Shown here piece by piece: positions 48,901-58,797 of a stretch of DNA of 64,000 bases. The position numbers and the translations under genes are program-made. This stretch comes from Liolophura sinensis (lineage: Eukaryota > Mollusca > Polyplacophora > Chitonida > Chitonidae), in contig NC_088304.1 in assembly GCF_032854445.1 (NCBI RefSeq), positions 1,240,001 to 1,304,000 of the forward strand. The letters run 5' to 3'. The notes beneath the pieces are model-generated. The model saw nothing but the letters and a program-made list of their open reading frames with translations, did not search any database and had not been told where the DNA came from. The first letter of the stretch is position 1. The number at the start of each line of letters is the position of its first letter.

Positions 48901-51900
48901 AAATAATAATGACTGTATTGATTAATATTTTTATTTTCATTTTCTTTCTTTCTCTTCTTGGAAATGTTAGGGAATGGGGGTATTTCAGATATCTGAATTT
49001 TTGTGGTTTAAAATTTATCTTTTGTTTTTAATTCTTGTCTTCAGAGTTTAGTGGAGCTTACTGCTATATAATATTCCACAGCTGTAATTCCACGAACACT
49101 AGTTTTGTAATTCCTCAACATTTTCCTATATAAAAATGCAACTTTCTGTGCAATTTATGTACATTTTTTAATGTGATTTTAAAGACATACCTACATAGAT
49201 TGGATTGGCCAATTCCAGGGCTTCACAAAAAGTATGATTTTATCACTCTACACAGAATAATGCTCGCAGAAATGTGCTTGAATAAACACCTTGTAATCAT
49301 GCAAAAAGGGTTGAAGAATTAGAGTAACTCATTTTAGCCATGATAACAATACCAAAATTTGCATCCAAAATCATAAAACTCCAATACTTGATTTACATGA
49401 TCAAATTTTATACTAAAGGGGAAGAAACTGTGGGTTGATTTTTTCTGATGAGTGTCAAGATTTTGATGATGAACCTCTCTTCCGACCATTTCCGCTCAAT
49501 CTTTCATAGCTTGATTGCATCTCTCTGGTTCTTGGCACTGCTTTTGATGCTGTAAGATGAGGAAGATCTTATTTCTGGTTGAATTTAAGTAAATCAAGTT
49601 ATTTGGAAAAAAAAATACTGGCTCCCTTTAATCTTGGCTAATGTAATTACGTGAAAAGAAAGAAAAAAAAAATTGAAAAAGGAAAAAAAAATTGAAAACG
49701 AAAAAAGGCTATTCGTTACCAGAAATGAGCTTTCCTGACCTGCTTGAAAATCAATACTTGACTTGATCGTGTGTAGATCAAAAAACTGTAACTCCCAACA
49801 TACAACCAGGCCAGGCTCATTGTTAAATATACTTGTGCCAGTGGAATCAGCGTAGATCAGCTGTGTTCAGCTGAATGAATGTCTGTACTCTATTGGGGGT
49901 GGGGATTGGGTGGGGTTGGGGAGACAGGGCCGCAGTCAAGAGGTTAGTAAAAGCAACTGGCCTTTCTATTGCTGGAACATACATGTAAGAGGTGTGCATG
50001 CAAAACCGGATGGGGAATTTGTGAATTTCCCCACTGTCACTGCTTGTGGGACCTTGGTGACAAAAAGGTGACACTAACTTGAATTTGTGAATTTCAATGT
50101 GAAAAGAAAAAAAAATTTATAAAATAAAACTAATAATGCACCCTTTTGTTCCTTGTCCAGTCTTAATGTGTTTTTTGTGTTTATCAAGACTTGTTGAGCA
50201 TGTATACATATCCTCAACAGGATGCAAATTAGATTATTTTCAAGTACAATTTTTATTTTCATTCACTCCTTTGACTTCGAAAAAGAATTATTCTGCCAGT
50301 AAAACAACAATTAAAATTGGCCCAAAGGTCTGGTGATGACACTCATTGTAGTTTACCTGTGTATCTACATGTATGTCACATGTAAGACCTTAATAGTTGC
50401 TAGTTTTCTGGACCTTTTTTCTAAATGACTCTTTCATTCTGAATTGAAAATTAGCAAGTAGCTTGACTAATTAGGGTTTTAGACCATTGCAACTATTTTC
50501 AGCAGAATTATGGACCGTTTTCATTCTGTTGAAAACTTCGACACACCGACAGCTCAAATGCACCGATCTCACGAGCATTCATGGACAGACCAGTCATAAT
50601 CAACACTGTTGCAGATAGGTCCACCAGATGTACCAGACATTAGTTACATGAGTTCAACCATTACATGATGTAATTAAACAGTCCCACAGTTATACTTTTC
50701 CCATAAATGGAAGAGTATGAACATCCTCACTAGAAAGGGTGTTGGGACACCGAACATCTGGCATGATGCAACATCTGGGATGGTCTCTACTCTTCCAGCT
50801 GAGAATGGGGTTACTCTCTAATCAAAAAAGAGTGAGTGAGTGAAGTACATTGCATTTTGAACAGGGTGTCTGCCATAGAGGGTCTGTGATGCAGGATGGC
50901 CGTATTCACTCTAGGGAGGGCACATTTAAAACCCCGACAGGCTGGGTGTCAAAGGTGACTGGGGTGAAGGTCAAGAAACAGGCTGCCTATGATACGGTGA
51001 GGCTGTTAAGACAATGTCAGTGGTTACCTGCATGTGTCAATTTCATTTAAGTTTGAAATGATTGGCGGAAAGTTGGAATCTCAGTTGTAGCAACTTAAAG
51101 GTGAAGAAAACATAAAAAATAATGCAAATATCGAATGAAAGAGCGTGAAAAGATATTTGCAAATTTGGTTTTTAATATTATTTTTGATATTTGTTTTCAA
51201 GACGACAGGGTACTTGGAAATATTTTTGCATGGTGGGTATTTGGGACCACCTCTTGGTATTTATGATCTTTGCATAAAAAAGGATGTGATGCATATCTAA
51301 TAAATTTGTTGTTTATATCCAAACACATGCATTTAATCTAAATTATGATAATATTTATGAATATATTAAAAATACAAATATGGTTAAAACTTGGGTTGAA
51401 CACTTTGGGTTTCTGTTAGCTGAAAAGACAAAATTATAGCACAAATATATTTATTATACGTTCGCTACATCTTCATTTAGAACATTATTGTGCTGAGGCA
51501 ATAATATTCACCACACAAACATTGTTTTCAAATGGCTTTTTCTCATTAAAGAAAAAAAAGGTAGAAGGCCCTATACACAAGTATTTTTTCCAACTCTTTC
51601 ATCTGAAATTTATGTCATTTTTATGTTTCCTCCACCTTTTCCAGCCAGTTTTCTTGAGAACTTTACACGCAATATTTATATATCGCACACTACTGCAAGT
51701 ATTAATTTTTGTCTTAGTCTTTATGCATTTTCATCACAGTTTTATTTCTGTACAATAACTGCTCCAAATATTGCTCGATTTTGATCAAATTTTAGTGTTC
51801 AGCTTAAATTTGAAAACCATCTGGATCCACACAGAAGTTTTCTATGTTTAATGATTCTCATTACTGCTTCAAATTTTGTGCACAGATTCATGTTGTGGTG

Positions 51901-52107
51901 TCTCGAATCATGTTTTAAAACAAGGATGTCAATTTTACATCACGGTTACATTTTTTACATTACAATTTTACAAATGTGATGTTTTTCATTGTTTTCTGCT
52001 TTGCAGGTGATGTTTAAGGGTGTACCTCTGTCCAAACTGCGGACAGCTTCTGTCCCATCAGGAGTTTCAGGTGAAGAAGGGACCGAAACATGCAAAGATA
52101 CGCCAGG
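36970..52107 (+). CDS. RAMA-domain protein, ten exons (possibly ANKRD31-like), 3' end not found
   Basis: Exons: 36,970-37,085; 38,143-38,165; 38,914-39,008; 39,874-40,162; 41,101-41,204; 41,696-41,783; 45,113-46,784; 47,405-47,518; 50,865-50,996; 52,007-52,107. The chain starts MDDNTCTEAGSDRLSVISG. The first seven exons join in phase with GT-AG introns, and the last four join in phase once the frame is reset inside exon 7. Exons 5-7 encode charged helical sequence (NEEEVDLLHKCQNRLKDIKI; KGHLGQIRQAHDVKREQLAL), likely coiled coil, followed by a Ser/Arg-rich low-complexity stretch. Exons 8-10 together encode a RAMA-type domain: LMEKGLLRSGQGNL, then HRGSVMQDGRI, TFKTPTGWVSKVTGVKV and MFKGVPLSKL. 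RAMA domains are known from ANKRD31 (meiotic break control) and MPND. No ankyrin repeats are visible here, so the ANKRD31 link is tentative. Terminal exons beyond 52,107 were not identified. Confidence 0.72.
37267..37402. repeat. near-perfect hairpin with 57-60-bp arms
   Basis: Arm 1 (37,267-37,323) starts agcggtgtttgtgtaacc and ends gtcaaatccc. Arm 2 (37,343-37,402) is its reverse complement apart from a few mismatches and one 3-bp gap. The loop is 19 bp. It lies in intron 1 of the RAMA gene and looks like a foldback or MITE-type element. Confidence 0.85.
37363..37573 (+). repeat. left arm of a 210-bp inverted repeat pair
   Basis: Sequence from about ggttcaatggtatagggtta to caaatgttttctttc matches the reverse complement of 38,379-38,592. 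Shared landmarks include tctgctctaccc, cctccctc-gcagatg, gcattttagaccaatcaa and agcttatccca. It includes the second arm of the smaller hairpin. Confidence 0.8.
38143..38165 (+). CDS. 23-nt microexon of the RAMA-domain gene
   Basis: Between acceptor tcttatttacag and donor gtaaga. Its 23 nt fit exactly between a phase-2 donor and a phase-1 continuation, giving M-FQGSDVK-D. It lies between the two arms of an inverted repeat. Confidence 0.65.
38379..38592 (-). repeat. right arm of a 210-bp inverted repeat pair
   Basis: It contains gaaagaaaaaaaatttgttt, gggataagcttg, gattggtctaaaatgcat, gagggagggaaagagaac, gggtagagtagac and tttgttgtgtaacgtgatac, the complement of 37,363-37,573. About 0.8 kb, including exon 2 of the RAMA gene, lies between the arms. 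Confidence 0.8.
38593..38913 (+). other. RAMA-gene intron 2, 3' part
   Basis: AT-rich intron up to the acceptor ttgttatttcag. Nothing recognised. Confidence 0.4.
39451..39719. repeat. 90-bp minisatellite, three copies
   Basis: The unit runs catcctcagcctcactgcag, gtcatgtctgatgtactctt, cagtttactgaatgtcagg and atttcatgt. It lies in RAMA-gene intron 3. 39,009-39,450 otherwise shows only AT-rich intron. Confidence 0.92.
39874..40162 (+). CDS. RAMA-gene exon 4
   Basis: A 289-nt exon between ttttttcag and gtctgt. It encodes an acidic, Ser/Gln/Asn-rich region starting TAPVDDNDDVMSSMSESL. No domain is recognised and it is probably disordered. It joins exon 5 through a split GTT codon. Confidence 0.65.
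40478..40830. repeat. 74-bp minisatellite, about five copies
   Basis: gagtcaaatgctcagattcc recurs at 40,553, 40,627, 40,701 and 40,774 (last copies with small changes). The unit also carries gaaaattagatttatacgta and tgtaccagtttgcatg. It lies in RAMA-gene intron 4. A poly-A run lies just upstream near 40,355. Confidence 0.93.
40858..41016. mobile_element. MITE of the TACTGTA family, copy 1
   Basis: It begins TACTGTATTTTTATC and ends GTGGAATACAGTA, inverted termini with TA at each outer edge. Its 5' part (gtaaagatgcactttcaaaa, gcatgcaatt) matches the element at 60,280-60,513. It is 159 bp, non-coding, in RAMA-gene intron 4. Confidence 0.7.
41205..41695 (+). other. RAMA-gene intron 5
   Basis: Unique AT-rich intron between donor gtgatc and acceptor ttgaacag. 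A 65-codon open frame inside it has no features. Confidence 0.4.
42045..42152 (+). mobile_element. AAATA-type dispersed repeat, diverged copy
   Basis: Contains catcaaaggccgatggttta, ctctcggcacgccagtc, gtaagtcttgagtatgacat and gaaacaaacaataaagtaca, the family's landmark order, in RAMA-gene intron 6. Confidence 0.6.
42181..44780. repeat. 30-bp minisatellite with 1,141-bp higher-order repeat, about 87 copies
   Basis: The unit is gccagtatgaacatgtacat followed by gtatcctcgg. Most units hold the perfect palindrome ACATGTACATGT. A 31-bp variant unit with gaaaaagatacctatatcc occurs once per block, at 43,440 and 44,581, defining a 1,141-bp block of 38 units. Since 30 is a multiple of three, frames on both strands stay open for up to 800 codons (MNMYMYPRAS on plus, RIHVHVHTGP on minus). 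Neither shows selection-like features. It lies in RAMA-gene intron 6. Confidence 0.97.
44781..45112 (+). other. RAMA-gene intron 6, 3' end
   Basis: Unique sequence from the end of the 30-bp array to the acceptor ttttatttacag. Confidence 0.4.
45113..46784 (+). CDS. RAMA-gene large exon 7, reading frame broken
   Basis: It reads WKTRFETLKGHLGQIRQAHD onward for 208 codons (to TAG at 45,736). It covers a helical, Lys/Gln-rich part and then a Ser-rich part with RSSPVSDPRSSPRS. Protein-like sequence continues in shifted frames: a second frame to 46,096, a third about 46,150-46,318, back to the second to 46,549, and finally the third (YPNVTPYKVLPKLPGRKNN) to the donor gtaagc at 46,785. The final frame is the one that joins exon 8 in phase. 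At least four indels would be needed. An approximately 54-bp duplication (gttggac, gtgtgag, ctgctgtgatga repeated near 46,100 and 46,155) lies at one break. Alternatively the coding exon ends earlier at one of the donor-like sites (cag/gttagt near 45,974). Confidence 0.55.
46783..46848. repeat. short 21-bp direct repeat at the exon 7 donor
   Basis: gtaagccttactgtaaagtt is repeated about three times starting at the exon 7 donor, so the donor sequence gtaagc is itself multiplied. Confidence 0.8.
46883..47036 (+). repeat. dispersed repeat family Z, copy 1
   Basis: Landmarks in order: attgcctttgcaggcaatat, tttgaaacatt, tgtagaaaaataatg, tttagtgacacaaacaaac and ataactgtgtgcatgactt. Copies 2 and 3 are at 48,103-48,235 and 55,640-55,796. 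Confidence 0.75.
47405..47518 (+). CDS. RAMA-gene exon 8, start of RAMA domain
   Basis: 38 codons, phase 0 at both ends, between the acceptor ccag and donor gtaaac. It encodes STRLDSVMELMEKGLLRSGQ and GNLTLTIK. The pattern of a short helix, then GLL-x-G-x-G-x-L, is how RAMA domains begin. Confidence 0.7.
47591..48096. repeat. 46-bp minisatellite, 11 copies
   Basis: The unit is ctggcgatcctcaccagacc, caaagccgctgctagtccag, caagag. It starts about 70 bp inside intron 8 of the RAMA gene. Confidence 0.95.
48103..48235 (+). repeat. dispersed repeat family Z, copy 2
   Basis: caactgcctctgcaacca, ttttgaaacattc, tttagtgacacaaacaaatt and atcaattgtatgctt match copies 1 and 3 in order. It begins directly after the 46-bp array. 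Confidence 0.75.
48236..50864 (+). other. RAMA-gene intron 8, unique part
   Basis: About 2.6 kb of AT-rich sequence up to the acceptor ttgaacag. It contains the minus-oriented dispersed repeat at 49,203-49,324 and poly-A tracts near 49,660. Short open frames on both strands have no recognisable features. Confidence 0.4.
49203..49324 (-). repeat. dispersed repeat, inverted copy of 16,387 and related to 14,723
   Basis: gattggccaattccagggct, gtatgattttatcac and cagaataatg are the complement of 16,387-16,468. The continuation gcttgaataaacacctt and gttgaagaattagag matches 14,723-14,770 directly. Confidence 0.7.
50865..50996 (+). CDS. RAMA-gene exon 9, core of RAMA domain
   Basis: 44 codons, phase 0 at both ends. 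It encodes GVCHRGSVMQDGRIHSREGT, FKTPTGWVSKVTG and VKVKKQAAYDT. The G-x-V-x-x-DG-x-I turn and the T(P/S)-x-x-W motif are hallmarks of RAMA domains. Confidence 0.75.
50997..52006 (+). other. RAMA-gene intron 9
   Basis: AT-rich intron between gtgagg and ctttgcag. Nothing else recognised. Confidence 0.4.
52007..52107 (+). CDS. RAMA-gene exon 10, end of RAMA domain
   Basis: It encodes VMFKGVPLSKLRTASVPSGV then SGEEGTETCKDTPG and ends in phase 2 at donor gtaagt. V-x-F-K-G-x-P-L is the usual last strand of a RAMA domain. The following intron opens straight into a 27-bp array, and the next exon was not found. Confidence 0.68.
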
Positions 52108-52135
52108 GTAAGTACATGTTATATGGAGAGACTGA

Positions 52136-53330
52136 GACTCAGACTGTGCTCCACAATTTTCAGATTCAGAGTGTGTCCACAATTATCAAGCTCAGAATGT
52201 GATCCACAATTTTCAGGCTCAGACTGCTCCACAGTTTTCAGGCTCAGGCTGTGCTCCACAATTTTCAGGCTCAGACTGTGCTTCACAATTTTCAGGCTCA
52301 GACTGCTCCACAGTTTTCAGGCTCAGGCTGTGCTCCACAATTTTCAGGCTCAAACTCTGCTCCAAAAATTATCAGGCTTAGACTGTGCTCCACAATTTTA
52401 AGGCTCAAACTCTGCTCCACAATTATCTGACTCAGAATGTGATTCACAATTTCAGGCTCAGACTGTGCTCCACAATTATCAGACTCAGAATGTGATTCAC
52501 AATTTTTAGGCTCAAACTGTGCTCCACAATTTTCAGGCTCAAACTGTGCTCCACAATTTTCAGGCTCAGACTGTCCTCCACAATTTTCAGGCTCAGGCTG
52601 TGCCCTTCAATTATCAGGCTTAGACTGTGCTCCACAATTATCTGTCTCAGAATGTGATTCACAATTTCAGGCTCAGACTGTGCTCCACAATTATCAGGCT
52701 GAGAATGTGATTCACAATTTCAGGCTCAGACTGTGCTCCACAATTTTCAGGCTCAGGCTGTGCTCCTCAATTATCAGGCTCAGTGATCCAACATTTTCAG
52801 GTTCAGACTGTGCTCCACAGTTATTAGGCCCAGAGTGTGATCCACAATTATCAGGCGCAAAATGTGATCCACAATTTTCAGACCCAAACTGCTCCACAAT
52901 TTCCAGGCTCAGACTGTGTTCCTCAATCATCAGGCTCAGACTGTGTCCCACAATTATCAAGCTCAGAATGTGATCCACAATTTTCAGGCTCAGTTAGCTC
53001 TACAATTTTCAGCTCCAGCAGCTCCACAATTTTCAGGCTTACACTATGCTCCACAGTTTTCAGGCTCCTTCTCTGCTTTTCAATTATCAGGCTCAGACTG
53101 TGATCCACAATTTTTTGGCTCAGACTGTGATGCACAGTTATCAGGCTCAGACTGTGATCCACAATTTTCAGGCTCAGAATGTGATAAAAAAATTTCAGGG
53201 TCAGTGTGTGTGCCACAAATTTTCAAGCTCAGCATGTGCTCCACAATTTACATGCTCAGTGTGTACTCCACAGTTTTTAGGCTCAGACTGCGTTCCACAA
53301 TTTTCAGGCTCAGAATGGAACAGTTTTCAG
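52136..53330. repeat. 27-bp minisatellite, about 45 copies
   Basis: The unit is cacaattttcaggctcagac plus tgtgctc, with many substitutions and small indels (tgtgatc, attatc). Periodicity is loose at the left. It lies directly after RAMA-gene exon 10. Confidence 0.93.
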
Positions 53331-53868
53331 ACTTAGTATGTGCTCCAAAATTTTCAGGCTCAACGTGTGCTCCACAATAATTACACTCAGAATGGAACAG
53401 TTTTCAGACTTAGTATGTGCTCCAAAATTTTCAGGCTCAACGTGTGCTCCACAATAATTACGCCCAGAATGGAACAGTTTTCAGACTTAGTATGTGCTCC
53501 AAAATTTTCAGGCTCAACGTGTGCTCCACAATAATTACACTCAGAATGGAACAGTTTTCAGACTTAGTATGTGCTCCAAAATTTTCAGGCTCAACGTGTG
53601 CTCCACAATAATTACGCTCAGAATGGAACAGTTTTCAGACTTAGTATGTGCTCCAAAATTTTCAGGCTCAACGTGTGCTCCACAATAATTACGCTCAGAA
53701 TGGAACAGTTTTCAGACTTAGTATGTGCTCCAAAATTTTCAGGCTCAACGTGTGCTCCACAATAATTACGCTCAGAATGGAACAGTTTTCAGACTTAGTA
53801 TGTGCTCCAAAATTTTCAGGCTCAACGTGTGCTCCACAATAATTACACTCAGAAAGTGCTCCAAAGTA
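53325..53868. repeat. 77-bp minisatellite built from three 27-bp-type subunits, about seven copies
   Basis: Identical starts recur every 77 bp (53,340, 53,417, 53,494, 53,571, 53,648). Each unit parses into aggctcaacgtgtgctccac + aataatt, acactcagaatggaacag + ttttcag, and acttagtatgtgctcc + aaaattttc, all diverged forms of the adjacent 27-bp unit. Copies are nearly identical, so this expansion is younger. Confidence 0.95.
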
Positions 53869-53869
53869 T

Positions 53870-55435
53870 TTGGATTCTGACTTTGATCCACACTGAACTT
53901 TCTGCAATTTTTAGCCTTGGAACATTATGTGATCTACCATTTTCAGCCAGTCATGAAAACTCAGATTCTGACTGTGATCCACACTGAACTTTCAGCAATT
54001 TTTAGCCTTGGAACATTATGTGATCTACCATTTTCAGCCTGTCATGAAAACTCAGATTCTGACTGTGATCCACACTGAACTTTCAGCAATTTTTAGCCTT
54101 GGAACATTATGTGATCTACCATTTCCAGCCTGTCATGAAAACTCAGATTCTGACTGTGATCCACACTGAACTTTCTGCAATTTTTAGCCTTGGAACATTA
54201 TGTGATCTACCATTTTCAGCCTGTCATGAAAACTCAGATTCTGACTTTGATCCACACTGAACTTTCAGCAATTTTTAGCCTTGGAACATTATGTGATCTA
54301 CCATTTTCAGCCTGTCATGAAAACTCAGATTCTGACTTTGATCCACACTGAACTTTCTGCAATTTTTAGCCCTGGAACATTATGTGATCTACCATTTTCA
54401 GCCTGTCATGAAAACTCAGATTCTGACTTTGATCCACACTGAACTTTCAGCAATTTTTAGCCTTGGAACATTATGTGATCTACCATTTTCAGCCTGTCAT
54501 GAAAACTCAGATTCTGACTGTGATCCACACTGAACTTTCTGCAATTTTTAGCCTTGGAACATTATGTGATCTACCATTTTCAGCCAGTCATGAAAACTCA
54601 GATTCTGACTGTGATCCACACTGAACTTTCTGCAATTTTTAGCCCTAGAACATTATGTGATCTACCATTTTCAGCCAGTCATGAAAACTCAGATTCTGAC
54701 TGTGATCCACACTGAACTTTCAGCAATTTTTAGCCCTGGAACATTATGTGATCTACCATTTTCAGCCAGTCATGAAAACTCAGATTCTGACTGTGATCCA
54801 CACTGAACTTTCTGCAATTTTTAGCCTTGGAACATTATGTGATCTACCATTTTCAGCCTGTCATGAAAACTCAGATTCTGACTTTGATCCACACTGAACT
54901 TTCAGCAATTTTTAGCCTTGGAACATTATGTGATCTACCATTTTCAGCCTGTCATGAAAACTCAGATTCTGACTTTGATCCACACTGAACTTTCTGCAAT
55001 TTTTAGCCCTGGAACATTATGTGATCTACCATTTTCAGCCTGTCATGAAAACTCAGATTCTGACTTTGATCCACACTGAACTTTCAGCAATTTTTAGCCT
55101 TGGAACATTATGTGATCTACCATTTTCAGCCAGTCATGAAAACCCAGATTCTGACTGTGATCCACACTGAACTTTCTGCAATTTTTAGCCTTGGAACATT
55201 ATGTGATCTACCATTTTCAGCCAGTCATGAAAACTCAGATTCTGACTGTGATCCACACTGAACTTTCTGCAATTTTTAGCCCTAGAACATTATGTGATCT
55301 ACCATTTTCAGCCAGTCATGAAAACTCAGATTCTGACTGTGATCCACACTGAACTTTCTTCAATTTTTAGCCCTGGAACATTATGTGATCTACCATTTTC
55401 AGCCAGTCATGAAAACTCAGATTCTGACTGTGATA
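53870..55435. repeat. 91-bp minisatellite, about 17 copies
   Basis: The unit runs gaactttctgcaatttttag, ccttggaacattatgtgatc, taccattttcagccagtcat, gaaaactcagattctgactg, tgatccacact (starts at 53,895 and 53,986). Phrases such as ctcagattctgactgtgatccac resemble the 27-bp unit, so it may also derive from it. The variants tctgcaat/tcagcaat, ccttgg/ccctgg and cagtcat/ctgtcat recur in blocks. Confidence 0.96.
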
Positions 55436-55561
55436 AATCATTTGTAATTAAGTTTTCTGGCCATGATGGTGATTCATGAGTGATGCACTCAGTGTGATTC
55501 ACAGATTTTTTTCTTGCTGTGATGAGGATTCACCCGCAAGTACCTCACACATGGAAAAGTT

Positions 55562-55630
55562 TGTCAGTAACTTGCCCAAGGTGGGTGGTTTACCCCATTC
55601 AATCCGGATTCCTCCAACTACCCAAATTCT
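55562..55630 (+). mobile_element. AAATA-type dispersed repeat, 5' fragment
   Basis: cagtaacttgcccaaggt, gggtggtttacccca and ccggattcctccaacta match the middle of the family. It is cut off where family Z copy 3 begins. Confidence 0.5.
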
Positions 55631-55639
55631 TCAACCTTT

Positions 55640-55796
55640 TCAACTGCCTCTGCAACCAATATTTTGAAACATTCTTAGAGAACTATAGGATGTAGAGAAA
55701 CAATCCACATAGCTGTGTCAAGCTTGCAACTTCAGTGACACAAACATATCAATTTTGGTGTCATTTTCTTAATAACTGTATGCATAATTTGCACTG
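55640..55796 (+). repeat. dispersed repeat family Z, copy 3
   Basis: caactgcctctgcaaccaat, attttgaaacattc, cagtgacacaaacatatc and ataactgtatgcata match copies 1 and 2. Confidence 0.75.
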
Positions 55797-56832
55797 AAAA
55801 ATATGTATACATGTACAAAACAAAGTCAGGAAGTTGGTAATGGTGAGGTTTAGGGTGTGTTTATTTGTCAGTTTCTCAGCATCACAGGCTGCCAGACAGG
55901 AATAACATATGTACAGATGCCATGCAAAGCTTTTACCTGGGGACTTAATAATTCTTTTGTTTTTTATCTTTGTCTAATTTAAAAGGTAGGTTTGGAAGGT
56001 TGATCACTGGAAGGTTGATCACTGGAAGGTGGCCTTGGAGTGTGATGGCAAAACACTGAAATTCTGTGAAATATAAAATATACAATACAGGCTGACCTGA
56101 GCTAGGAGCTTCAAAACTGAAATGAGATAAAAGCCATTAAAAGTGCCAATGCTTTCAATCATTTTATGATTGTTTAGTTTTTTCGGGAAAAAAAACAGAA
56201 ATGTAGTCTTTTATTTATGTTCCTTGTTAAATGGGAAGGAAAATGGATATGAAAAATGCGATCGTTGCTTGCCGGATTCTGGATTCATCAGTGTTTCTTA
56301 GTTGGTTGGATATCACTAGTAGTCTTTAATATTATGATTGAATTGATGATATTCATTGATATATATAAGATATGATGACATTACTTCTGAGACAGTTTTA
56401 AAACATTAACCACAGCTTTTTGAAAGTGTTTCATAAATTTTAGGAAAAGAAGGCATATTCTGGCTTTAACCAGAATTGTGGAATTTTGTTGGAAGCTTGG
56501 TTTGTACATGTACATGTAATACTTGGTGGATAACATTTTTCATCCTTTGTTTTTCCTGCCAGTATTTGCATCTATGGCAGTATTGCCAGTGTATGGGTTA
56601 CTGACAACTTAGTCATTTTGCTCATTAAAGAACAGAACTGAACAATCTTATAGGTCAACAACAGGCTATTTACCAAACATGGAATGATAGGGCCATCAAA
56701 CAGAACTATTTAGCTCAGTATATCCAGAAATTTTCATTTTACTTGTTTAATTACTCACTACTTGAGATAGATCGACAGAGCCTTCCACATGTAACTGTCA
56801 ACTAAACAGACATATATCTATAACTCTATAAG
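55797..56832. other. intergenic or intronic sequence
   Basis: AT-rich, no gene supported. A local duplication gaaggttgatcactg occurs near 55,998-56,028. Confidence 0.4.
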
Positions 56833-57375
56833 TGGACAGCAGAGCAGTCTAACTCAGCAATCTATGGAACCATAAAGAGCTCAGTGAACAGCAGGGCAAT
56901 CTAACTCAACAATCTGTGGAACCATAAAGAGCTCAGTGAACAGCAGGGCAATCTGACTCAGCAATCTATGGAACCATAAAGAGCTCAGTGAACAGCAGGG
57001 CAATCTAACTCAGCAATCTATGGAACCATAAAGAGCTCAGTGAACAGCAGGGCAATCTAACTCAGCAATCTATGGAACCATAAAGAGCTCAGTGAACAGC
57101 AAGGCAATCTAATTCAGCAATCTATGGAACCATAAAGAGCTCAGTGAACAACAGGGCAATCTAATTCAGCAATCTATGGAACCATAAAGAGCTCAGTGAA
57201 CAGCAGGGCAATCTAACTCAGCAATCTATGGAACCATAAAGAGCTCAGTGAACAGCAGGGCAATCTAACTCAGCAATCTATGGAACCATAGATATTGCTT
57301 AATGAACAGCGGAGCAATCTTCCTCAGCAATCTATGGAACCATAAAGAGCTCAGTGAACAGCAGAGCAGTCTAAC
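56833..57375. repeat. 52-bp minisatellite, about 10 copies
   Basis: The unit is agctcagtgaacagcagggc, aatctaactcagcaatctat, ggaaccataaag (starts at 56,881 and 56,933). Degenerate related sequence (aacaacagtcatccaactc) continues to about 57,760. Confidence 0.94.
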
Positions 57376-57760
57376 TCATTGAACATAGAGCCTGTGCTAA
57401 ACTCACTGAACAACAGTCATCCAACTCTTTGAACAATAGAGTCAACCTTACCTTTAATACTGTAGACCCACAATAGTCATCCAATTCCATGAACACTAGA
57501 ACCAATTCTAACTCAGTACTGCACAACTTAACTTGTTGAACAATCTGATAAACTCAGTTCTAGCTCACAGGACAACAGTCATCTCGCTCATTGTACAAGA
57601 GAGCCAGTTCTAACTCACTGAACAACAGTCATCCAACTCTGTGAACACTAGAGCCAATTCTAACTCACTGAACAACAGACCAATCTAACTTGTTGAACAA
57701 TCTGACATACTCAATTCACTAAACACCAGTCATCAAACTCAGCGGGCAACTCATCAGACA

Positions 57761-58797
57761 ATAGAGCCATCTCTACATGTGCTGATGAAGTCAATTCAGG
57801 ATTTATATACCCTGTGCACAGATGGTACCTAGCTGATAGTGACGGTCAGTTATATGTGCTTAATACTGTAGATTTGACCACCTTCAAGTGGTTGGAATTT
57901 GCTGAAAGTTTGATTTGATAAGCGGCCATTATAAACTTACTCATCTGTTGTACATTGGGAGGTGAATTAATCTTGGAGTGATTTTGTTTGAACATGTCAT
58001 AATCAAAGATTCGTCTTCCAGTGCATTTTAGAATGTTTAGACCTCATCAGTACTGGTTAATTGCTACAATACACATACATGTACCTCTAGGATAGTTTCA
58101 ACCATACAAATATCAACTTCTAGAAAGTGCACTTAAATCGGCTGACTTTAGACCGGTTGTCTGCATGACATGTTTTCTACCTACTACATGAAGTCGTATG
58201 TCAGCTAGCAATGAATCTAACTGGAAATGGGCAATGGCAGTGTGTGTCATGTGCGAGTGAGCATAACATCAGGAAGCATGTTTAATGATCTATCTACATA
58301 CACACCTTGTCCCTGGATAAAACAATTTTCACAAAACCATACACTGCTTCAGGCATTCTGTTTCAGTATGCTAGTCAGGGGCTGCTTTCACAAATGTTCG
58401 TAAGACATATTTCTCGTAACTTTTTTTGTAGAAGACATTGCCTAGGTTGTAGTCCATAAGGCGATGTGATTTACGAGAAAAGTTTTGATAAACTGATTTA
58501 CAAAGCGTTGTAAAAATGGCCCCTGATTATGTACATGCTTTCCATACTCTAAACTCTTTCATGCAATGTTGACATTTTTGAATTAAAACGGCAGATAACA
58601 ATGCAAAGCAAGTTAATCCTGTATTATGAATATTCCTTCACATATCATTTCAGAACCATCAATAGCCATTTTTATTTGTTTCCAAATGAGGCTTTCATTT
58701 GTTCACATTTCTGAGGAACAGCGTTATACAATACTTTTCATATGTAAGCCAATACATACATGCAATGTTATAATTTTCACTGACACTAGTTGCAATT
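57761..58797. other. 3' flank of the RD3-like gene
   Basis: No coding exon seen. AT-rich sequence downstream of the minus-strand RD3-like coding region, perhaps including its 3' untranslated region. Confidence 0.35.
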
